This document shows positions 32,288 through 41,369 of a stretch of 64,000 nucleotides of DNA, one piece after another. The stretch spans positions 1 through 64,000 of the forward strand of contig JAMPKV010000026.1 in NCBI GenBank assembly GCA_039962225.1. The letters are read 5' to 3'. The stretch comes from Microcoleus sp. AS-A8. GTDB taxonomy: Bacteria > Cyanobacteriota > Cyanobacteriia > Cyanobacteriales > Coleofasciculaceae. The translations under genes were made by a program, and so were the position numbers. Each line of letters opens with the position of its first letter. Positions within the stretch are counted from its first letter, which is position 1. The notes beneath the pieces were generated by a model. It saw only the letters and a program-made list of their open reading frames with translations. It searched no databases and was not told the origin of the DNA.

Positions 32288-34567
32288 GTGCCTTCAAAAA
32301 TTATAGAAGGAAGCGCATTAAAGATGCCTGTAGGAATTTATGAATCAGGGCGTAAATTTATTACTACCGAACCAATAGGTAAAGACGGCGAACAGAGCGA
32401 ACAAAAAGTTTGGGACAAAGTGAGAGAAGCCTTTGCCAGCCGCGAGTGTATCGGGTATTGGCGATATCCTATCTTTTCTAAGACAGGAGAAACCCGGAAA
32501 GAGCCTGATATTCTGATAGCCGACAAAAAGTTAGGATTCGTAGTTATTGAGGTTAAGGGTGTTACCATTGACCAGATTGTTGCAATCAACGGTCATCAAT
32601 GGCAGTTCCAGAATTTTTATATTAATTATGGCAACCCCTATGATCAGGCAGAGAATCAGCTAAATGCTTTATTGAAGTACTGTGACCATGAGCCGCTTAT
32701 CTGTAAACAGGTTATAGGACGAGCTATCGTTGCTTTACCACTAATTACTCAGGAAGAATGGCGGAAGAAAGGATTTGATCGACTTCCCTGTTGTCCGCCC
32801 ATTATCTTTAAAGACCAACTCGGTTCAGCCACCTTGCTCAGACGCATTGAACAGACAACGCACGTCGCTCCAGGTAAAGAACTCGATGATGAGCAGTGGG
32901 AGCTTCTGCTAGCAGTAATTGGTGGAACGCAAGTACTGTATCCATCCGCCCGTGACGTTGCACCTGTCGAAAAGACGGGGAAAACTCGCTCTAGTGTTGT
33001 CGCTACTTCACAAAACACACTATATAAACTGGATTTACAGCAGGAGCATATCGCCAAAGAAATTCCTCCGGGACTACAGCGAATTCGGGGCATTGCCGGG
33101 TCTGGTAAAACAGTGCTGTTATGTCAGAAAGCTGCTCATATGCATCTGAAGCATCCTGACTGGGACATTGCTCTAGTATTCTTCACTCGCTCGCTTTACG
33201 ACAAAATCGAGTCTTTAATTGACAAATGGATACGTCATTTCAGTAATGGGGCAATGCGGTACGACTTTCAGACTAAGAGAAAGCTAAAAATTTTGCACGC
33301 ATGGGGAGCTTGGAATCAACCGGGTCTGTACAAAACTATCTGTAATGCTAATGGTTACCCACATCTAACGGCACAAGACACCAGCTACAAGAAACCCAAT
33401 GAGGCGCTTGCAGATGTTTGTGGGCAGCTTTTACACCGCCTTGAAGAGGATAAAAACTTTATTGAACCAATCTTTGACGCCATCCTGATCGATGAAGGTC
33501 AGGATTTATTAGTAGACAAGGAGGAACTCAAGTATAAAGATAAACAGCCTGTTTATTGGATGGCTTGGCAAGCTTTAAAACCCATTGATTCAGACATTTC
33601 AGACATTCGACGGTTGATTTGGGCATACGACGAAGCACAGAGCCTTGATAACCTTAAAATTCCTGAATTTAAAGAAGTATTTGGTCAAGAATTGGCTAAA
33701 GTTCTGACTAAGGGGCCGACTTACAAAGGTGACATCAAAAAGTCTGAAATAATGAAGCGCTGTTACCGTACCCCTAGTTCAATTATTACAGCGGCTCATG
33801 CTATTGGTATGGGTTTGCTGCGTCCTCAAGGAATGCTTTCAGGGGTTACCAACACCAGAGATTGGGAGGATTTGGGCTACGAAGTAAAGGGGGATTTTCG
33901 TAAAAATAATGAAGAAATTACCCTACACCGACCTCCCAAAAACTCACCAAATCCTGTGCCTGCTCTTTGGGGGGAACCAGTATTAAACGTTGGTATCTAT
34001 AGGAGCCGCCAAGAAGAACTGCACGCTCTAGCCCAACACATCAAACACAACTTAGAGTACGACCGTCTCAAACCCAGTCGTGATATTTTAGTCATTATTT
34101 TAGGCGACTTTGAGGCAATACAACTGGAAACTCATGTTGCTGGGTTTTTAATGGAGCAAGGCATCAATATTTTCGTTCCAGCAGCCCCAGCCGTTAATAC
34201 ATTGAACTTCCACTGGCAACGCAGCAGACCGAATATCTTTTGGGAAGAAGGCGCAGTAACTGTATCTCGCATCCAACGTGCTAAAGGCAATGAGGCTCAC
34301 ATGGTCTATGTCATCGGCTTTGACAATGTGGCAAGAGACGAACGCAACATTAACCTTCGCAACCAGCTATTTGTAGCGCTTACCAGGTCGCGGGGTTGGG
34401 TCAGGTTGAGTGGTATCGGTTCCTATGGCATGTATGAAGAAATGCAACGAGTTATAGCCAGTGGGGACACTTTCACCTTTATCAACAAACCACCGAGGCG
34501 AGATATAGGAGAAGAAGAAAACAAAGAGGTGTTTTTAGCAACCAATTATTCAAAGATAGGGGTGTGA
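32288..34567 (+). CDS. NERD-nuclease / UvrD-like helicase fusion
   Basis: 759 residues from GTG 32288; ATG 32324 is an alternative. The N-terminal part has a nuclease-related (NERD) core, EPDILIADKKLGFVVIEVKG (about residues 72-91), with the Asp...Glu-x-Lys pattern. The helicase part has Walker A IRGIAGSGKTVLLCQKA (near 270), Walker B FDAILIDEGQDLL (near 400) and late motifs including VALTRSRGWVRLSG (near 700). This is a superfamily 1-type DNA helicase/nuclease, probably ATP-driven DNA unwinding with cutting. NERD-helicase proteins are candidate phage-defence genes. It lies alone between two mobile or array segments and has no obvious partner. Confidence 0.75.
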   Translation: MPSKIIEGSALKMPVGIYESGRKFITTEPIGKDGEQSEQKVWDKVREAFASRECIGYWRYPIFSKTGETRKEPDILIADKKLGFVVIEVKGVTIDQIVAINGHQWQFQNFYINYGNPYDQAENQLNALLKYCDHEPLICKQVIGRAIVALPLITQEEWRKKGFDRLPCCPPIIFKDQLGSATLLRRIEQTTHVAPGKELDDEQWELLLAVIGGTQVLYPSARDVAPVEKTGKTRSSVVATSQNTLYKLDLQQEHIAKEIPPGLQRIRGIAGSGKTVLLCQKAAHMHLKHPDWDIALVFFTRSLYDKIESLIDKWIRHFSNGAMRYDFQTKRKLKILHAWGAWNQPGLYKTICNANGYPHLTAQDTSYKKPNEALADVCGQLLHRLEEDKNFIEPIFDAILIDEGQDLLVDKEELKYKDKQPVYWMAWQALKPIDSDISDIRRLIWAYDEAQSLDNLKIPEFKEVFGQELAKVLTKGPTYKGDIKKSEIMKRCYRTPSSIITAAHAIGMGLLRPQGMLSGVTNTRDWEDLGYEVKGDFRKNNEEITLHRPPKNSPNPVPALWGEPVLNVGIYRSRQEELHALAQHIKHNLEYDRLKPSRDILVIILGDFEAIQLETHVAGFLMEQGINIFVPAAPAVNTLNFHWQRSRPNIFWEEGAVTVSRIQRAKGNEAHMVYVIGFDNVARDERNINLRNQLFVALTRSRGWVRLSGIGSYGMYEEMQRVIASGDTFTFINKPPRRDIGEEENKEVFLATNYSKIGV

Positions 34568-34621
34568 GTAGCAGTCGATACTGTTGGCGAATGTAAAGAC
34601 AAGAGCGTAAGCACAAATGTT

Positions 34622-34886
34622 ACAAAAATCCCCAAAAGGCATCAAAGGTAGGAACACCACCTTGAACTGGGAACTGTTGATCGACGCGGATATGAGTGAC
34701 CAACGCCAGAAGGCATCAAAGGTAGGAACACACTCATTTTCACGCCTAGGACACTTCCGGCAATAGGAGTGACCAACGCCAGAAGGCATCAAAGGTTAAG
34801 AACACTCGAGCAGTTGCTAGCACAAATGGGAGAGCGCAGGTGTGACCAACGCCAGAAGGCATCAAAGGTAGGAACACTTGCTAATA
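34622..34886 (-). CRISPR. CRISPR array 4, left part (4 repeats)
   Basis: A second repeat family, unrelated to the Cmr arrays: GTGACCAACGCCAGAAGG then CATCAAAGGTAGGAACAC (36 bp). Copies at 34622 (degenerate 5' half), 34696, 34769 (variant GGTTAAGAACAC, 37 bp) and 34842. The degenerate copy at the left edge suggests the leader lies to the right and the array is transcribed leftward. The spacer after the last copy is cut by an insertion sequence at 34887. No cas gene is adjacent. Confidence 0.9.
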
Positions 34887-34952
34887 ACTGGAGTTTAGAC
34901 TACGATGGCAAGGAGTGCCGAGTTGGGAGACAGTAATTAGGACTAAAAAACA

Positions 34953-34987
34953 AGTTTTATTCGCGAGTGGAAATCGCGAATAAAACT
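34953..34987. other. Perfect 14-bp hairpin in the insertion sequence
   Basis: AGTTTTATTCGCGA-GTGGAAA-TCGCGAATAAAACT, 66 bp inside the left end. Such structures may block read-through transcription into a transposase gene. Confidence 0.55.
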
Positions 34988-35189
34988 CAGCTCTGGGAAA
35001 CTGTTGTTATAGAATAATACAAACTTAATAGCGAGTCGGAATGATTGCCCATAAGCAAAATTTCTGGAGCGTCTGTCTGTCCCTGTGTCTCCGTGTCTAC
35101 CGTAATGACAAGCATCCAACCTCAGATGTATAAGCGATGGGAAAGGGGAGAAAATGACAATTAACCAAAATTGAGCATTTCTCCCCTGC

Positions 35190-36497
35190 ATGAACTATAA
35201 ACAACTTCAAGAATTTCGCCAACAAGTTTACGAGTTACTTAACTTCGCGGCTGATGCCACCTTTGAGTTGACGGATGCTGTACTGACAACGCGCAACGTC
35301 TATTGCCTAGCTGAATTTTCTTTAAGTCCTTTCTTTCGACGCAAGTGGCCGAGCATATACGAAGCGATACAGGACTGTAGACCCAATCGCAACAAGTTAA
35401 TGCGCTTGTATATCAAACAGATGTCACTACAGGAGCGCCCCATTTTAGCAGTAGATCATACAGCTTGGACAAGACTGCATTCACCAACACTGCAAGACCG
35501 TACATACTGCCATCAGCCCAGTGCGATTGCTTCCAACAAACCGATTAGTGTAGGTCAAGGATACAGCACCATAGCTTGGATACCCGAAAGGTCAGGCAGT
35601 TGGGCATTACCTTTGAGACATGAGCGCATTACCAGTTGGGAGAATCCGATTAGTAAAGCCGCTTGGCAAATCAAACAAGCTTGTAAGTATTTGTCACAAC
35701 GTCCGATGATTTTGCTCGATAGTGAATATGGCAATGCTTCCTTACTTAATCAAACAGCAGAGATAGAAGCTGACTTTTTAATGAGGATTCGTTCTAACCG
35801 TTGTTTATATTCAGCGCCTCCTGCCTATACAGGTAAGGGACGACCCAGAAAGCATGGTCAAAAATTTAAACTCAACGACTCTTCAACTTGGTGGGCAGCA
35901 ACTGAAACTGTTGCAGTGGAAGACTCAAAGTTTGGGCAGCTTCAAGTCCGGATGTGGTCAGACCTTCATTTTTCGGGTAGTGCAACTCATGCGATGCAAT
36001 TAATTTTAGTCGAACGTATTGTGTCGGAGCCATCACAGTCAAAGTCTCAACCGTTATGGTTGGTGTGGGTAGGTCAGGAAATGCCTCCCCTGGCTGAGAT
36101 TTGGCGGCTATATTTGCGTCGCTTTGCTGTTGACCACTGGTATCGTTTTCTCAAGCAACGCTTACATTGGACAGTTCCTCAACTGAGTACTCCTTTTCAA
36201 TGTGAAAGGTGGAGTGATTTAATGCCTATCTTGACTTGGGAATTATGGTTAGCTAGAGATTTGGTGGCGCAGCACCATCTTCCTTGGCAAAAACCCCTCT
36301 CAAATTTAACTCCTGGACGCGTGGCTCAGTCAATAGCATTACTTTTACCGGAGATTGGCACACCAGCTACCTCTCCCAAACCCCGTGGAAAGTCTCCGGG
36401 TTGGAAATCAGGAAACAAACGTACTAGTAAACCTCGTTATCCAGTGGTTAAGAAAGGCAAAATAAAACACAAAAAACCCTGTAAACAAGCCGTTTAA
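35190..36497 (+). CDS. DDE transposase (IS4/IS701-like)
   Basis: 435 residues. Motifs: RPILAVDHTAWTRL with the first catalytic Asp, MILLDSEYGNASLL with the second, and YLRRFAVDHWYRFLKQRLHW in the C-terminal Glu-region position (Asp instead of Glu in FAVDHWYRF, with Arg/Lys following). The protein ends in a Lys-rich tail. A 4-bp target duplication is known for IS701-type elements, which is why I lean that way; exact family not assigned. Full-length. Confidence 0.75.
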   Translation: MNYKQLQEFRQQVYELLNFAADATFELTDAVLTTRNVYCLAEFSLSPFFRRKWPSIYEAIQDCRPNRNKLMRLYIKQMSLQERPILAVDHTAWTRLHSPTLQDRTYCHQPSAIASNKPISVGQGYSTIAWIPERSGSWALPLRHERITSWENPISKAAWQIKQACKYLSQRPMILLDSEYGNASLLNQTAEIEADFLMRIRSNRCLYSAPPAYTGKGRPRKHGQKFKLNDSSTWWAATETVAVEDSKFGQLQVRMWSDLHFSGSATHAMQLILVERIVSEPSQSKSQPLWLVWVGQEMPPLAEIWRLYLRRFAVDHWYRFLKQRLHWTVPQLSTPFQCERWSDLMPILTWELWLARDLVAQHHLPWQKPLSNLTPGRVAQSIALLLPEIGTPATSPKPRGKSPGWKSGNKRTSKPRYPVVKKGKIKHKKPCKQAV

Positions 36498-36577
36498 ATT
36501 TCGAGTTTTAGATGACTTTTTCCTTTCTCAGCTTTTGGGTTTTGGCTGAGCTAATTTGTCATAGTCTAAACTCCAGT

Positions 36578-36863
36578 AATAACCGATTTTGCTGCTTGAG
36601 TTCAGGCAAGTGACCAACGCCAGAAGGCATCAAAGGTTAAGAACACTCGAGCAGTTGCTAGCACAAATGGGAGAGCGCAGGTGTGACCAACGCCAGAAGG
36701 CATCAAAGGTAGGAACACTTGCTAATAACCGATTTTGCTGCTTGAGTTCAGGCAAGTGACCAACGCCAGAAGGCATCAAAGGTAGGAACAACTTCCCGCA
36801 GTGCAGCCGGATAGGTGCGCCAGTTGCCTGACCAACGCCAGAAGGCATCAAAGGTAGGAACAA
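36578..36863 (-). CRISPR. CRISPR array 4, right part (4 repeats)
   Basis: Copies at 36610 (variant GGTTAAGAACAC, 37 bp), 36683, 36756 and 36828 (5' end CTGACC). The first two repeat-spacer units are an exact second copy of the units at 34769-34886 plus the fragment after the insertion sequence, including the rare repeat variant. So a two-unit block was tandemly duplicated before the insertion. The far repeat at 36828 is the likely leader-proximal end. Confidence 0.88.
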
Positions 36864-37517
36864 GCCGATGGCTGGAAGGCTTGGTGTGAAAGTGTGTCTA
36901 ACAGCTTAACACAAAAATAGAGTTGGACACCAATTTCCTCCACAAAACTTGTTTTTATCTGATTCGCCGATGTCCAAAAACCTTACAGAGAATAGAGTTC
37001 AGCAAACGGCAAGCATCTCAAATGCTTCCCAAAACGCTCTAACCCGCTCCCAACTAGGTTTTCAGCTTTAGTTTGTACTTAGGCGGCTTCGCACTCAGAG
37101 ATCCTTGCATCAGACAATCCGGTATCCTGCCTCCTCAACAGGCCAAGCCTCTGGACGGTTGGATGCGATCGCAAGGGCGCTGCGGCTTCTCCAACTGAGT
37201 ACGCTCTTCTCGCAACGCGATCGCCTTTGACCAAAAAATGAGAGAGAGAGGGCTAGAACCATTGTCCCTCCTCGCTTCTATCAACCTGTTAACATCACAC
37301 ATATAGTGTTAACAGAATTGGAGATGAGGGCGCTCGAGGGACACACCCCTGTCGGAATTGTGCGGGAATACGACATCCCTGCTTCTCCAGGGTTGGAGCA
37401 AGTATCGTAGAGGATAGTCCCTAAAGCGATTACACCCAACCTAACAGCAAGCCCTTAGCAAGACCAAGAGCTTAAACTTTGCCGAATCAACTATCCCAAC
37501 TGTGGTGCAGGTAGACT
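36864..37517. other. Intergenic DNA, possible array-4 leader
   Basis: No gene seen. It has HIP1-rich DNA (37,168-37,222) with GCGATCGC and GCTCTTCTCGCAACGCGATC, and an inverted repeat CTGTTAACA (37286-37294) / TGTTAACAG (37307-37315). The leader of array 4, if the array is transcribed leftward, would begin at its left side. Confidence 0.35.
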
Positions 37518-39470
37518 CTAATCCTGATCCACCAGTGTTCTTAGCCGCCCTGAAACTTCTGTTCGCCATGCCTCGCAGATACGGATTTTCAGTAAATCAT
37601 GGAGGTGACGCTGTTTAGGACTGTTAAACCACTCTCGCAATTTTGAAGAAACTTCAAGACGGAATTGTGTACCTTGCCCATATAATTCAGCACATTCCAA
37701 CCAAACAGAATCACCGTCAAGGGCAGGTTGAAACACTTGCGAACCAATCTGTTGTGTAACGTTCAAGAACCCGTCGTACCATGAAAGCCAATTAGAATTT
37801 AGCTCTCGTAGAAATACATGAGATGGTTCTAAATCATTATTTCCAAGCATCTGCTGAACGATACCATGTAATCCATAGTAAATTTCCTCTGTATTATTGC
37901 GAGCCTTTACTCTTGCTCCATAGCCAAGTATAAAGTGAACGTCTAAGTTACTCCAGTGGCCTTTTCGCCGTACTGATGCCCAAACTGTACGTGCATGTGT
38001 ATTCATGATTTCATCAAGCAAAAAATCATGAATATCCCAGTTTTGTTCAGGGAAATCTGGATAGCGCTCTAGAAAAATCTTAAGCTCTTTCGAGACATGA
38101 CCTTGAGCTGTTCTTGCCTGTTCTTCTTCCTGATGTTTGATAAGATAGTCAACGGCATTACATACTACAGAAATGCGTTCAACTTTCTCTTGTCTTAGAG
38201 TGTTTAATTGGCAAATTATGAATTCATTGAATTGTTGAGGTGCGTCCAAAAATGAGTTAAAGAAATACATTGGCATATTCTCTATGCCAATACGTTTTAG
38301 AAGCAGCTCTACTTGCTCGCCTTTCATGATGTAACCATCTTCATCTGTTTCGGCTGGTTCACCACTGTCATCTTTCATAGCGCTCGCTTCCGCTGGTCGA
38401 GGCAAAACTAGGAGCTTAACTCTTTCTGTCAGAACAGTTGATTGACCAGCTTTCTTCAAATGCTCTATAAGATTCTGGGCTGATGTACCTGGAGCATCAT
38501 TGAATTTGGAACACAATACTGTGATAGTTCTAGGATTATCTATACAAGCCTGTACATCTGGGCGAATAGCAGTCTGGTCTACCCCTTTCGTATCAATTAC
38601 TTCGACTTGATATTCGGGTATATCTAAGGGGCTACGTGGAATGGTTATGTCAACTCTTTGGGGCAGTGAAAACTCTTCATGCCGCCCGTTATTTACGTCC
38701 TTGAATGTTTTCTGTAACCATTCCAATTCTGATAAGTTAGACATTTCATCGTAAGAGATTTCTCGACGTGTTCTCTTCGGTAGAGCTAGTCTCTGAATGA
38801 ATTCTGAACACAAAGCATCTAAGCTCTCAGATTTCTTAGCCAATTCTTTGAGAGGATCATAATATGTTTTTGTTTTACCATCAGATGTCCTCTGACGTTG
38901 CCTTGTTAATCCCGCCATATTACGCAAGGCTCGATCAATCTCTTTAGAAACTCCTTTAATTTGGCTTTCCTTGCCTGTAGGGGAGCCATCTTTTACAACA
39001 TCTCCACTTTCATAAGTTCCTGCACACAGTTCTTCTGCAAATCGATATATTTCAGTATCGGCTTGAGGTTCCACTAGAACAGAGTAGTGAAGTCCTTGCC
39101 TGATTCTTACTTCGCAGACTGTTGTTCCACCGCCACCTGTTTCTAGTGCAGTAGTTGGAAGCTCCGATTTACCGGATTTTGGGAAAATTAATCCTGTTTG
39201 AAGGCAAACAGCAGTAGTCTTACCTACACCAATATCACCAACATACGCAATTGAATGATGAAGTGATGAAAGATACTTAGCTGCCTGTAAAAGAGACTCT
39301 TCATGCATCTTTACCTCTCCGTATAAGGGAGTCGGCAAATTCTTCTTTCTACAAAAACTTCTCAATTTCTGAAGTGTGAGTTCTGCTTTGTAAAGAGCTT
39401 CTCGTTGAGGATGGCTGAAAGGTGGTTGCTCCAGTATCTCCCACCTCTCATTTAAGTTGATGTTATTCAT
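37518..39470 (-). CDS. Dynamin-like / large P-loop GTPase downstream of hsdS
   Basis: 650 residues. Walker A YVGDIGVGKTTAVCL (G78-T86 core), a switch Thr stretch (TTALETGGGGTTVCEV), a DxxG-type motif EVIDTKGVDQ (near 294) and a possible G4-like LCSKFNDAPG. The rest is long and helical, with charged segments around residues 170-260 and 430-650, as in dynamin-like proteins. No transmembrane segment seen. It follows hsdS by 79 nt on the same strand, so it is probably in the restriction-modification operon. A role in anti-phage defence as an accessory GTPase is inferred from context only. Confidence 0.65.
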   Translation of the reverse strand: MNNINLNERWEILEQPPFSHPQREALYKAELTLQKLRSFCRKKNLPTPLYGEVKMHEESLLQAAKYLSSLHHSIAYVGDIGVGKTTAVCLQTGLIFPKSGKSELPTTALETGGGGTTVCEVRIRQGLHYSVLVEPQADTEIYRFAEELCAGTYESGDVVKDGSPTGKESQIKGVSKEIDRALRNMAGLTRQRQRTSDGKTKTYYDPLKELAKKSESLDALCSEFIQRLALPKRTRREISYDEMSNLSELEWLQKTFKDVNNGRHEEFSLPQRVDITIPRSPLDIPEYQVEVIDTKGVDQTAIRPDVQACIDNPRTITVLCSKFNDAPGTSAQNLIEHLKKAGQSTVLTERVKLLVLPRPAEASAMKDDSGEPAETDEDGYIMKGEQVELLLKRIGIENMPMYFFNSFLDAPQQFNEFIICQLNTLRQEKVERISVVCNAVDYLIKHQEEEQARTAQGHVSKELKIFLERYPDFPEQNWDIHDFLLDEIMNTHARTVWASVRRKGHWSNLDVHFILGYGARVKARNNTEEIYYGLHGIVQQMLGNNDLEPSHVFLRELNSNWLSWYDGFLNVTQQIGSQVFQPALDGDSVWLECAELYGQGTQFRLEVSSKLREWFNSPKQRHLHDLLKIRICEAWRTEVSGRLRTLVDQD

Positions 39471-39549
39471 AGATATTTTTTTTGCATGTATGCTTTGTTA
39501 GATGGACAGAATGCCCATATTTGCTGCCTGAAGCCTAACCTACGAATAT

Positions 39550-41214
39550 CTAAATTGTCAGGTGGCTGATGGCGGATGCGGCAAAGCTCTCTGCCCGTTG
39601 CTGGCTTTGGCGCAGGCTGGCTTCAAGTTGATTGCAGAGTTGCATCAGTTCATCGACCTTAGCGACGATGCGTTTTTGTTCACCAAGAGGTGGATAAGGT
39701 ATTTTGTACTGTTTGATTGCACCTAACCCTAAATCGGGAACACCAATACTCTGAGTACTTGAAATTGCTTGCTCTAAAGCTAATTTTGAATCCAGAAAGT
39801 AACGTAGATACCTAACATTTATAAACTGGTATTTAGGTCGAATTAGACAGCAAGAATATGAGATAAGAAATGTTGTATCTACTTCAACCAGCCTTGCTTT
39901 ACCTAATTTTGCTCCAATTCTGGAGTAGACAATATCACCTTTCCTAGGTTTTATTTTTCGTGATAAGCGTTCGTAGTCTTCCTCAGAGATATACTTTGGA
40001 GCGCTGAAATCTAAAGTTCCATCATCTTTTAAGTCTTTAGCAGATAAAAAAGGAACTCCCTGTTTAACTGCTTGAGGCATTTTATGGTCAATATCTCCAA
40101 TTTGCTCACACACAAAGTCTAAGTATGTCCATTCCCAAGATTGAGGAATATCAAAAATACTTGGGCAGATTAAAGGATTTAAAAGATTTTTTCTCCGACT
40201 ATTTTTCTTTGTTACTGGCTCTTCTTGCTCCTGCTGTATCGCTTTAAGAAGTTCTGAGGCGCTGGGAGTTTCAGTAGACTGTTGCGTGAGACGACCTTGA
40301 AATGCCAATTTTAGAGCTGATTGGCGCAAGCCGTTTACGTCTTCAGGATGTTGGCTGAGGTTGTGCCAGTTGTCACGGACAAACGCCCAAGCAGCATCCA
40401 ACTCCTCATCAGTTTCGGCGTTCATGAGGGAGGCGATCGCACTTCCCCTCAGTTTTTGCCGCAGGTTGTCTCGCGTTTGCTGGGCGGCTTCGTAGCGATC
40501 GCACAACGCCATCAACTCATCCACCTTCTCAACAATCCGCTTCTGTTCAGCAAGAGGAGGAAGAGGAACTGGAATTGAGTTCATCTTTGCCTGATTCATC
40601 TTTGGCTGTGCCGTGCCAGTTATATAGGGCTTCAAGTCAATCGCATTAATGAAGACCTCAAAGTATCGAAGACAATCTACTGAAAGACTGTCTAAAACAT
40701 GAGCATGATTATTTACCCAATATTTTCCACTTGCAATGAAGGCAATAGGTGTTGAGCGATTTACAAGATTTGCGCCATCTTCCCCAATTAATAGCAGTGG
40801 TTCGTCAAAAAGATAATCATCTATTTTATCAATAACTCCAGAAGCACCATAATAGTCATATTCTCCTTGGCGTAGTGTTCGCTGCTCCCTTGATAAAGGA
40901 ATACGTTCACCATCACGGCAAATCGTAGCATCTCCAAATCTTATCCATTTCCATCCATTAGGCAATTCATGAGACATTTCTTTTAGCTCGACTGGTGGTA
41001 GGGAGTCAGATTGCCTAATCTTCTTTTCCTTAATTAGCTGCTCTTTCTTAAACCTAATTTTTTCGACTAGAACTGAAGCTGGTTTATCCTCTGGATTTTG
41101 CGGTACTAACTTTCCCCGCACTGCCAGGTCTAAAATGAGCGATCGCAGTTTTGGAATACCACCGGGAGCTTCTACGATCGCATCAAAGTTTTCTAAAAAC
41201 GTCTTGAAATCCAT
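39550..41214 (-). CDS. hsdS: Type I restriction-modification specificity subunit HsdS
   Basis: 554 residues with two target-recognition domains, each followed by the same conserved helix: PLPPLAEQKRIVEKVDELMA in the first half and PYPPLGEQKRIVAKVDELMQ at the C-terminus. It recognises the two halves of the DNA target and assembles with HsdM and HsdR. ATG 41214 (after an in-frame TTG) overlaps the ancestral hsdM stop as TGATG, showing original translational coupling. Intact and full length. Confidence 0.93.
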   Translation of the reverse strand: MDFKTFLENFDAIVEAPGGIPKLRSLILDLAVRGKLVPQNPEDKPASVLVEKIRFKKEQLIKEKKIRQSDSLPPVELKEMSHELPNGWKWIRFGDATICRDGERIPLSREQRTLRQGEYDYYGASGVIDKIDDYLFDEPLLLIGEDGANLVNRSTPIAFIASGKYWVNNHAHVLDSLSVDCLRYFEVFINAIDLKPYITGTAQPKMNQAKMNSIPVPLPPLAEQKRIVEKVDELMALCDRYEAAQQTRDNLRQKLRGSAIASLMNAETDEELDAAWAFVRDNWHNLSQHPEDVNGLRQSALKLAFQGRLTQQSTETPSASELLKAIQQEQEEPVTKKNSRRKNLLNPLICPSIFDIPQSWEWTYLDFVCEQIGDIDHKMPQAVKQGVPFLSAKDLKDDGTLDFSAPKYISEEDYERLSRKIKPRKGDIVYSRIGAKLGKARLVEVDTTFLISYSCCLIRPKYQFINVRYLRYFLDSKLALEQAISSTQSIGVPDLGLGAIKQYKIPYPPLGEQKRIVAKVDELMQLCNQLEASLRQSQQRAESFAASAISHLTI

Positions 41215-41369
41215 CAACTCTCACCTCGTTCCAGGGCTGCTACCAGGCTGTTTTTTAAGGCTTGGCGGTCATTCTCTGCCTGAATAACAGCTTCCTGATA
41301 TTGTTTCAGCAGCACTACTGGGTCTTCATGGATATTTTATGGGGCATTAGGGTTCTTGATATCCAGGTT
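41214..41369 (-). pseudogene. Untranslated remnant of the hsdM 3' end
   Basis: In-frame continuation of hsdM after its stop: NLDIKNPNAP, TAA at 41337-41339, then NIHEDPVVLLKQYQEAVIQA and ENDRQALKNSLVAALERGES to a TGA overlapping hsdS. No frameshift is needed; only two codons (one expected Tyr, one expected Glu) changed to TAA. Confidence 0.8.

Larger units (their letters stand above)
34887..36577 (+). mobile_element. Insertion sequence inside a spacer of array 4
   Basis: Terminal inverted repeats ACTGGAGTTTAGACTACGA and its near inverse TCATAGTCTAAACTCCAGT. AATA flanks both ends (34883-34886 and 36578-36581); reading one base further as part of the flank gives TAATAA. Removing it restores the spacer TTGCTAATAACCGATTTTGC, which occurs intact at 36719-36755, so the insertion point is certain. 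A perfect 14-bp hairpin (34953-34987) lies upstream of the transposase. Confidence 0.9.

Noticed and set aside
34550..34792. 80-residue minus-strand frame, and the frame at 36,630-36,863
   Set aside because: Translation of array-4 repeats (LPLMPSGVGH).
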